Shown here: in pieces, positions 22,395 to 28,015 of the stretch
Layout of the letters: the number at the start of each line of letters is the position of its first letter
Numbering within the stretch: the first letter of the stretch is position 1
NCBI GenBank assembly: GCA_937916395.1
Contig: CALFTN010000030.1
Span: 1 to 28,015, forward strand
DNA from: an uncultured Clostridia bacterium
GTDB lineage: Bacteria; Bacillota; Clostridia; Oscillospirales; Acutalibacteraceae
Length of the DNA: 28,015 bases
Direction: 5' to 3'
The notes under the pieces: generated by a model
What the model saw: only the letters and a program-made list of their open reading frames with translations
Told to the model about the DNA's origin: nothing
Databases searched by the model: none
Made by a program: the position numbers and the translations under genes

Positions 22395-22424
22395 TTGACA
22401 ACAAACATTTTTTTATGTTATTCT
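22395..22424 (+). promoter_or_regulatory. Promoter of the vWA-LRR-MoxR operon
   Basis: TTGACA (22395-22400), 18 nt, TATTCT (22419-22424). The leader is about 70 nt and begins with a terminator-like hairpin. Confidence 0.6.
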
Positions 22425-22433
22425 AAAAGGGTA

Positions 22434-22459
22434 GTCGGTTCGAAAGACCGACCTTTTTT
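22434..22459 (+). terminator. Terminator-like hairpin at the very start of the operon leader
   Basis: GTCGGTTC (22434-22441), GAAA, GACCGAC (22446-22452) form a stem with one bulged T, then C and TTTTTT. It begins only a few bases after the predicted transcription start, an unusual place for a terminator. It may be an attenuator, a 5' stabilising hairpin, or the end of an upstream transcript. Confidence 0.6.
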
Positions 22460-22500
22460 GCTTTTTCGTGCTTTTTAAATTTTGAAAGGAGTGAATGTTG

Positions 22501-23907
22501 ATGGAGAAAACTCAGACTGAAATATTAGCAGAAGAAATTTTACTTAAAGCTAAAACCGAATTAACAGGAAATATTCACTCTCTTATAAGAGCAATAAACG
22601 CGTTGGATTTTATCGCTACAAATGAAGAAGATGTTTTTACAGATGCAAAAGGTTTTTACTATAACCCTAATTACGTTCTGTTGAGATTTAAAGAGAATAC
22701 CAATTCTGTAAACAGAGTTTTACTTCACTCTATTCTTCATTGTATGCTTCTTCATCCCTTCAATGTTGATTTTAAGGATACTACTCTTTGGAATATTTCT
22801 TGCGATATTTGTGTTGAAAATATAATTAATAGTTGGAATCTTCAGAGCACCAGCTCCCAAAAGCAGGTAGCTCAGACTGCAATTATAAATGATATTTTAA
22901 AGAGCACAAAGAATTTATCTGCTGAAAATATTTATTACTATTTAAAGGGTTCAGAGCTTACGAAAGAAACAATTGAATATTACAGCGATTTGTTTTTAGA
23001 TGATATTCATAAAGTATGGTATAGAAATAAAAACTTTGCCTTTTTTGATTTTGATGATGATGAAGAAACTGTTGAAGCAAGGTCCATTTATAAAAAGGCA
23101 GATAACAGAAAAGGTCTCTCTAACAAATCAAATGATAAAATAATGTATGATGCTATAAATGGTAATGCAGAAGAAGATAAAGAGGTCTGGCGAAAAATCA
23201 CCCCAACAGTTGAGAGTGATATTGAAGCTTTGAAAAAACAAGGAATTATGTCAGGCGTTGAAACGGCAGTTTTAAAAGGAGTTTCAAGAGATAAATATGA
23301 TTATAGTAAGTTTCTTAAAAAACTCATTTCTATTGACGAAACAATCGAAATAAACGACGATGAATTCGATTACATATTTTATACTTATGGCCTTACCAGG
23401 TATAAAAATATGCCTATAATTGAACCTCTTGAATATGCAGAAAACGCTAAAGTAAAAAAGCTTTTTATTGCAATTGATACTTCTGGCTCTGTTAAAGGTA
23501 ATATAGTTGAGAATTTCATAGAAAAGACTTATAATATATTAAAGTCAACCGATTTTTTTGGTAAGAATACAGAAATCCATATTATCCAATGCGATTCGGA
23601 TATAAAGGAAGTTAAAATTCTCAAAAACGCAGATGAAATTGAGGAATATATAAAGAATATTTCATTAAAGGGCTTTGGTGGTACAGATTTCAGACCAGTT
23701 TTCCAATATGTAAATGAAATATTTGCAACCTCACAAAAAAATGAAGTTAACGGTTTGATTTATTTTACTGACGGAGACGGAATTTATCCAAAGCAAATGC
23801 CAGAATATACATCGGTATTTGTAATAAATGATGCCTGTTTTGATAAATCAAAAATGCCTTTGTGGGCAACCCCGTTGTTTATTGACAATGATGATTTAAC
23901 AAGGTGA
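22501..23907 (+). CDS. vWA-like protein with metallopeptidase-like N-terminal domain (DUF2201 type)
   Basis: A ~468-residue cytoplasmic protein. The N-terminal ~200 residues resemble the metallopeptidase-like domain usually found fused to vWA-like domains in MoxR-linked proteins, with NRVLLHSILHCMLLHPF (His at ~76, 80 and 85). The Glu expected in HExxH is Ser here, so peptidase activity is doubtful. A Glu/Asp-rich linker follows. The C-terminal vWA-like domain has a MIDAS set: IAIDTSGSV (Asp ~326), GFGGTDFRP and YFTDGDG. I chose the ATG at 22501 because AAAGGAG (22485-22491) lies 9 nt upstream; ATG 22495 is too close. It is the first of three tightly packed genes (LRR protein 4 nt later). MoxR/vWA pairs act like metal-chelatase or GvpN-type remodelling machines: the vWA protein binds the substrate, the ATPase drives change. 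Confidence 0.85.
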   Translation: MEKTQTEILAEEILLKAKTELTGNIHSLIRAINALDFIATNEEDVFTDAKGFYYNPNYVLLRFKENTNSVNRVLLHSILHCMLLHPFNVDFKDTTLWNISCDICVENIINSWNLQSTSSQKQVAQTAIINDILKSTKNLSAENIYYYLKGSELTKETIEYYSDLFLDDIHKVWYRNKNFAFFDFDDDEETVEARSIYKKADNRKGLSNKSNDKIMYDAINGNAEEDKEVWRKITPTVESDIEALKKQGIMSGVETAVLKGVSRDKYDYSKFLKKLISIDETIEINDDEFDYIFYTYGLTRYKNMPIIEPLEYAENAKVKKLFIAIDTSGSVKGNIVENFIEKTYNILKSTDFFGKNTEIHIIQCDSDIKEVKILKNADEIEEYIKNISLKGFGGTDFRPVFQYVNEIFATSQKNEVNGLIYFTDGDGIYPKQMPEYTSVFVINDACFDKSKMPLWATPLFIDNDDLTR

Positions 23908-23911
23908 TAAA

Positions 23912-25159
23912 TTGAAAGTTAAAAATGGTGTTTTAGTTTTAAAACACAAGAAGACTAAAATAAATGAATATAACTATAACGACCAGATTTACCAGCTGGA
24001 ATTGAAAAAGAGCGTTAAAGAAATCTCACGATTGTCTTTTTCAGGTTGTAGAAATCTCAAACTCATAAAGTTCAATGAGAACCTCGAAAAAATAGGTTAC
24101 GAAGCATTTTACAACTGTGTTTCGTTAGAAGAAATAGTAATTCCGGTTGGGGCAGAGGTTTCTGAAGGGGCTTTTATGGATTGTAAAAGTCTTGAAAGAA
24201 TTGTTTTACCTCCATTAAAGGTGTTACCTAAAAATCTTTTTAAGGGTTGTGTTTCTTTAAAAGAAGTAGTAATTCCGGATACAGTCGAAATTATAGAAGA
24301 CGGCTGTTTTTACGGCTGTAAGAATTTGAAAAATATTGTTTTCGGCAAAAATCTTAGCGAGATTAAGGATTACGCTTTTAAGCGGTGTCAGGCGTTAGAG
24401 AGTGTTGTTTTTCCTGAGACTCTTAAAAAGCTTGGTCACAAAGCATTTGAGGATGATAAAAATTTAAAAATCGTAAAATTTAACGGTGATTTAGAATATC
24501 TTGGTAAATCTGTTTTTTATAACAAATTTTATGATGAATATAAAATTAAAGGTACAGCATTCTGTTCTTCATTCACGTCAAAAAATGAATTAGAAAATTG
24601 TGTTACAATAAATATTCCAAAAACAATAGATTTTCTTTCGCTGGGTTTCGAAGGCGTTTTACCATTTGCTTATCGCAACAGAAATAAAACATGCCCCAAT
24701 CATGTTTTGGCTGTGGAAAAAGAGCAGATTAAGGTGTTTATGAGTAGTGCATATTACTCATATAAGGACGATAGCGATTACATAATTAAAGATGGTAACT
24801 TTGATTTTTTGAAGTATGACAATCAGTTAGAAAAGGCTGAGAAAGAAGAAAAGGCTTTTGTTTCTGCATTCAGACTTTCATACCCCAAAAGCTTGAGCGA
24901 ACAAAAAGAAAAAGAGTATTTCGATTTAATAAAAGGGTATGAAAAGGATGTTGCAATTTTTGCAGTTGAAGTTAACGATGAAAATGTGTTATCATACATG
25001 TTAGAGAATTTTTCATTCACCACAGAATTCTCGGCTACGCTTTATAGTCTGTGTGCTAAAAAGGGATATAGCAATTTAGAGCAAATAGTTTCAATTAAAA
25101 CTTCAAAAACAGCATTAACCGAAACAGAAGATTTGTTAAACGATTTACTTTTAGTGTGA
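23912..25159 (+). CDS. Intracellular leucine-rich-repeat (BspA/LRR_5-type) protein
   Basis: A 415-residue protein. Residues ~30-215 hold about seven ~23-residue BspA-like repeats with the pattern (F/C)xGCxxLxxIxxxxxxxxIxxxA: examples are FSGCRNLKLIKF, FYNCVSLEEIVIP, FKGCVSLKEVVIP, FYGCKNLKNIVFG and FKRCQALESVVFP. Residues ~215-415 are mostly alpha-helical with a Lys/Glu-rich stretch (LEKAEKEEKAFVSAFRLSYP) and no recognised domain. BspA-type repeats are usually on secreted surface proteins, but here there is no signal peptide or anchor. It starts at a TTG whose ribosome site (AAGGTGA) overlaps the stop of the vWA gene, and ends 9 nt before the MoxR gene. The strict coupling suggests it is a subunit or the recognition part of the same complex. 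This role is inference. Confidence 0.85.
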   Translation: MKVKNGVLVLKHKKTKINEYNYNDQIYQLELKKSVKEISRLSFSGCRNLKLIKFNENLEKIGYEAFYNCVSLEEIVIPVGAEVSEGAFMDCKSLERIVLPPLKVLPKNLFKGCVSLKEVVIPDTVEIIEDGCFYGCKNLKNIVFGKNLSEIKDYAFKRCQALESVVFPETLKKLGHKAFEDDKNLKIVKFNGDLEYLGKSVFYNKFYDEYKIKGTAFCSSFTSKNELENCVTINIPKTIDFLSLGFEGVLPFAYRNRNKTCPNHVLAVEKEQIKVFMSSAYYSYKDDSDYIIKDGNFDFLKYDNQLEKAEKEEKAFVSAFRLSYPKSLSEQKEKEYFDLIKGYEKDVAIFAVEVNDENVLSYMLENFSFTTEFSATLYSLCAKKGYSNLEQIVSIKTSKTALTETEDLLNDLLLV

Positions 25160-25168
25160 GGATATATT

Positions 25169-26575
25169 ATGAATATTAAAGACGCAACAAAACACATTAA
25201 AAATACAATTACAGCTTATCTTGAAAAGGATGAAAAGGGCAATTTTATTATACCTGTCAATAAGCAACGACCTGTTTTTCTTTATGGCCCACCAGGTATA
25301 GGTAAAACTGCTGTTATGGAGCAGATAGCAAAAGAATTGAAAATTGGTATTGTATCTTACTCTATGACACACCACACTCGCCAGAGTGCACTGGGTTTAC
25401 CATTTATCAAAACAAAAACATTCGGCGGTGTAGAATATAATGTTTCAGAATTCACAATGAGTGAAATTCTTTCTGATGTGTATTCTTATATTGAGAAAAC
25501 AGGGTATAAAAACGGAATTTTGTTTTTAGATGAAATAAACTGTGTTTCTGAAACACTTGCACCATCAATGCTCAGGTTTTTACAATATAAGACATTCGGT
25601 TCACACCCTGTTCCAGATGGCTGGGTGATTGTTGCAGCTGGTAATCCACCGGAATATAACAAATCAGTAAAGGAATATGATATTGCAACACTCGACAGAA
25701 TTCAGAAAATAGATGTAGTTGCAGATTATGGAGTGTGGAGAGACTATGCGATAAACGAAAAGGTTCATCCGTCGATTGTTACATATCTTGACTCAAAGCC
25801 TACAGATTTTTATATTGTTGAAAATACGCCGGATGGCAAGCAATTTGTGACGGCAAGGGGTTGGGAAGATTTATCTCGCCTTATGTATTCTTTTGAAAGT
25901 AAGAATATTGAAATTGACGCTGAGTTTATTTCTCAGTATATTCAGGTGCCAACAGTTGCGGCGGATTTTTCTTCATTTTATAAGACCTTTAAAAATATGA
26001 GAGAAATGTGCTCACCAAAAGATGTTTTAGAAGGTGTATTTGATGAGAATTTCAAAGAAAAATTCAGAAATTCTGGTGTTGAAGAAAAGCTCGGATTTAT
26101 AAATCTTTTATCAAACAGTGTAAACGAAGAGCTTTCTTTTTGCGTTGAAAAGAATACTGACATTAAAGAAGCAGTTAAGTTTTTAAAAGAAAATGATGTT
26201 TTTTCATTGCCACATGAAGAAGCTGTTAATACATTGAAAAACAATGCTTTTAACAGTATTGTTACAGCAATAAAAAATTCAGTAGAGAATGCTGAGCTTT
26301 CGGTAAAAGAAATTGCAGAAAAAGAGTTAAAAAATCAGATTGAAGCTTTAAAGCTGGCTGTTTCAACTTCTCAGAATATGCTCTCAAACAGTAGCAGATT
26401 CATTTATGAAGCATTAGGTGAATCTCCAGAGCTTAAAATCTTTGCTTCTGATATTACAAGGAATGATTTATCCGCTCAGTTTTTAATTGGCTTTGGCTGT
26501 GACAAATTTTCAGAAATAACTAAAACAGGCAAGAGTGATAAGGAGCTTTTGTCAGAGCTTGATAAAATATTGTAA
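25169..26575 (+). CDS. MoxR-type AAA+ ATPase
   Basis: A 468-residue AAA+ ATPase (AAA_5/MoxR group). Walker A is FLYGPPGIGKT (residues ~37-47), Walker B GILFLDEIN (~115-123), sensor 1 VAAGNPPEYN, and an arginine-finger/lid region follows with ATLDRIQKI and ARGWEDLSRLM. After ~residue 260 there is a long alpha-helical extension (to 468), longer than in minimal MoxR proteins (~310-330 residues). The extension may bind the LRR or vWA partner. GAGG lies before the ATG, and the gene begins 9 nt after the LRR gene. Known MoxR ATPases work with vWA proteins to mature or remodel other proteins. The substrate here is unknown. Confidence 0.9.
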   Translation: MNIKDATKHIKNTITAYLEKDEKGNFIIPVNKQRPVFLYGPPGIGKTAVMEQIAKELKIGIVSYSMTHHTRQSALGLPFIKTKTFGGVEYNVSEFTMSEILSDVYSYIEKTGYKNGILFLDEINCVSETLAPSMLRFLQYKTFGSHPVPDGWVIVAAGNPPEYNKSVKEYDIATLDRIQKIDVVADYGVWRDYAINEKVHPSIVTYLDSKPTDFYIVENTPDGKQFVTARGWEDLSRLMYSFESKNIEIDAEFISQYIQVPTVAADFSSFYKTFKNMREMCSPKDVLEGVFDENFKEKFRNSGVEEKLGFINLLSNSVNEELSFCVEKNTDIKEAVKFLKENDVFSLPHEEAVNTLKNNAFNSIVTAIKNSVENAELSVKEIAEKELKNQIEALKLAVSTSQNMLSNSSRFIYEALGESPELKIFASDITRNDLSAQFLIGFGCDKFSEITKTGKSDKELLSELDKIL

Positions 26576-26650
26576 TTTATAAAAATTTGTGTTATATTAA
26601 TTATAGAAAAGAAAAATAAATCTTTTTAGATTCTAAAAGGAGGTATTAGT

Positions 26651-27265
26651 ATGTCAAAGATTATTACTATTAGTCGTGAATTTGGTTCTGGTGGCAGAGA
26701 GCTTGGTAAACGCCTTGCCGAAGCGTTGGGTGTGCCTTGTTACGATTACCAGATAATTGAAATGGTAGCTGAAAAACAAGGTCTTGATAAAGACTATGTT
26801 GAAAATGCTTCTGAAAGAGATATAAGAGCATTTTATCCCACAACAATTGGTGTAAGATTTTCTGCTTCAACATTTTTTATTAACCAGTCAGTGGAGCTTT
26901 TTACTGAACAGACAAAGGTTATAAGAGAGTTAGCATCAAAAGGTGACTGTGTAATTGTTGGCAGATGTGCTGATGTTCTTCTTAATAATGAAAATCTTCT
27001 CAACATTTTTGTTTATGCAGATAAAGAGTCTAAAATAAAGCGTTGTCTTGAAAGGGCAAAGCCGGGTGAAGCTCTTACGGAAAAAGAAATTGAAAAGAAA
27101 ATGAAAGAAATAGATAAAAGCAGAGCAGATTTAAGAAAAATGCTTGCTGACACTGCATGGGGCGACAGAAACGGTTATCACCTTATGGTGAATACTTCTG
27201 GTAAAGAGATTAAATCACTCGTTCCAGGGCTTGCAGAATATGTGAAAGCGTATTTCAGTGATTAG
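26651..27265 (+). CDS. Cytidylate kinase-like family protein
   Basis: A 204-residue P-loop protein of the cytidylate-kinase-like (Cytidylate_kin2) family: ITISREFGSGGRELGKRLAE (P-loop variant, residues 4-23), YDYQIIEMVA, the strand DCVIVGRCADVLL, IFVYADKESKIKRC and a Lys/Arg-rich lid (RADLRKMLADTAWGDRNGYH). Family members are widespread in Firmicutes; the phosphate acceptor is mostly unproven and true CMP kinase activity should not be assumed. The ribosome site AAAAGGAGG (26635-26643) is strong. The stop codon TAG (27263-27265) is also the first three bases of the downstream heptamer array. It stands 75 nt after the MoxR gene and may have its own promoter in the AT-rich gap. Confidence 0.88.
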   Translation: MSKIITISREFGSGGRELGKRLAEALGVPCYDYQIIEMVAEKQGLDKDYVENASERDIRAFYPTTIGVRFSASTFFINQSVELFTEQTKVIRELASKGDCVIVGRCADVLLNNENLLNIFVYADKESKIKRCLERAKPGEALTEKEIEKKMKEIDKSRADLRKMLADTAWGDRNGYHLMVNTSGKEIKSLVPGLAEYVKAYFSD

Positions 27266-27516
27266 GAATTAAAATTAGGAACTAGGAATTAGGAACTAGG
27301 AATTAGGAAATAGGAAATAGGAAATAGGAAATAGGAATTAGGAACTAGGAAATAGGAAATAGGAAATAGGAAATAGGAATTAGGAATTAGATTAAATTTA
27401 ACTCATCCTATCATTTTTGTTGGTATTAAATTCAACTTTAAATGATAGGATGAATTTATTTTTATAACACCTAACACCTAACACCTAATTCCTATTTCCT
27501 AGTTCCTAATTCCTAT
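27263..27516. repeat. Heptamer-flanked hairpin element, copy 2 (TAGGAAx arms)
   Basis: The left arm 27263-27390 has about 18 heptamers TAGGAAT/TAGGAAC/TAGGAAA. The right arm 27467-27516 is the reverse complement (TAATTCC, TAGTTCC, TATTTCC, plus three TAACACC units). In the centre CATCCTATCATTT (27404-27416) and AAATGATAGGATG (27440-27452) form a perfect 13-bp stem whose loop and right arm (TTAAATTCAACTTTAAATGA) match copy 1 at 13001-13188. It occupies half of the 502-base gap 27266-27767. Confidence 0.8.
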
Positions 27517-27559
27517 GCTTTGCATATAATAAATTGTGTATAAAAAGTGCTGATTACTG

Positions 27560-27587
27560 AAAAAAGTGAATTATTATTCACTTTTTT
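27560..27587. terminator. Bidirectional terminator hairpin upstream of gdhA
   Basis: AAAAAAGTGAAT (27560-27571), loop TATT, ATTCACTTTTTT (27576-27587): a perfect 12-bp stem with an A-tract and a T-tract. Confidence 0.8.
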
Positions 27588-27694
27588 AGGTCGAAAATTG
27601 TAAGAATTTGCCTATATTTTGCAAAAAAAGTTCGTTTTATTCTCGCTTATTTTTATTCAATGTTACAATATTACAAAAAGCAAAAAGAAATTTG

Positions 27695-27723
27695 TTGCAT
27701 TTTGACTAAAACGGGTATAAAAT
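27695..27723 (+). promoter_or_regulatory. Probable promoter of gdhA
   Basis: TTGCAT (27695-27700), 17 nt, TAAAAT (27718-27723), with the ATG 45 nt downstream. Confidence 0.5.
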
Positions 27724-27767
27724 AACTGAGTAAAAAAATTAATTCTATTTTTAAGGGGTAATTTTAC

Positions 27768-28015
27768 ATGAGTTATGTTCAAAGAGTAATTGATGATGTA
27801 GCAAAAAAACACGCTAACGAGCCTGAATTCGTTCAGACAGTTACAGAGGTTTTAACATCATTAGAGCCAGTTATCGAACAAAATCCTGAGTATGAAAAAT
27901 ATTCATTACTTGAAAGAATTGTTGAACCTGAAAGACAAATTACTTTCAGAGTTACCTGGACAGATGATAAGGGTAAGGTTCACGTAAACACAGGTTATCG
28001 CGTTCAGTTTAATGG
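27768..28015 (+). CDS. gdhA: NADP-type glutamate dehydrogenase, N-terminal fragment
   Basis: The 82 visible codons encode MSYVQRVIDDVAKKHANEPE, a helical N-terminal domain, LLERIVEPERQITFRVTWTD and GKVHVNTGYRVQFN. This is the conserved start of hexameric NADP-specific glutamate dehydrogenase, which aminates 2-oxoglutarate to glutamate and is the main ammonium-assimilating enzyme in many gut Clostridia. AAGGGG lies about 9 nt before the ATG. The gene runs off the window; catalytic Lys and Rossmann domains are not visible. Confidence 0.92.
   Translation, partial: MSYVQRVIDDVAKKHANEPEFVQTVTEVLTSLEPVIEQNPEYEKYSLLERIVEPERQITFRVTWTDDKGKVHVNTGYRVQFN

Noticed and set aside
22434..22453. tRNA T-arm (GGTTCGAAAGACC)
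   Set aside because: No acceptor stem, anticodon arm or CCA-like end nearby; a T-run follows, so it is a terminator-like hairpin.

Overview
The window looks like a chromosomal piece of a low-GC, Gram-positive anaerobe of the class Clostridia, probably a gut Oscillospiraceae/Ruminococcaceae-type organism. The reasons are AT-rich codon use, purine-rich GGAGG-type ribosome sites, TTGACA/TTGCAA-TATAAT promoters, a pyruvate phosphate dikinase, an NADP-type glutamate dehydrogenase and lipoprotein-type peptide transport. No tRNA, rRNA, complete insertion sequence or CRISPR array was found.

Layout. 1-98: 5' end of an LD-carboxypeptidase gene (minus strand) with a consensus promoter. 335-832: gene debris (a glycosyltransferase family 2 remnant on the minus strand and an unrecognised plus-strand fragment) running in frame into a pyruvate phosphate dikinase gene that lacks its first ~180 codons. 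2969-5966: the last codons, trailer and terminator of that gene recur after each of the next two transcription units (fic-dcd, then a small unknown gene), so cargo genes appear to have accumulated at the 3' end of ppdK. 6208-13002: carbohydrate-related genes (a cytoplasmic Asp-box propeller, an aldo/keto reductase, a secreted Asp-box propeller that may be GH93-like, a flavin-binding-like protein, a Gfo/Idh/MocA oxidoreductase), interrupted by a membrane-anchored XRE regulator and its small partner. 13315-19275: an oligopeptide ABC transporter operon, oppBCDF plus a binding protein. 19336-21879: a YjbR-like protein, an XRE regulator, a candidate small RNA and a GH28 enzyme. 22501-26575: a three-gene unit encoding a vWA/metallopeptidase-like protein, an intracellular leucine-rich-repeat protein and a MoxR-type AAA ATPase. 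26651-27265: a cytidylate-kinase-like protein. 27768-end: the start of glutamate dehydrogenase.

Main observations. (1) The oligopeptide-binding protein is circularly permuted: after its lipoprotein signal comes the C-terminal part of the family, then the N-terminal part, with the 9-bp sequence ACAGATGTA at both edges of the moved segment. (2) The ppdK tail-plus-terminator is present three times. (3) Two copies of one hairpin element are each enclosed by long inverted arms of 7-bp tandem repeats, with a different heptamer in each copy. (4) A consensus promoter (TTGACA-17-TATAAT) drives about 165 nt of non-coding, foldable RNA ending in a strong terminator. (5) The MoxR/vWA pair encloses an LRR protein with no export signal, which could be an uncharacterised NTP-dependent remodelling or conflict system.

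The chimeric ppdK and the permuted binding protein could in principle be assembly errors, so both need read-level support. All alignments and fold descriptions were done by eye.
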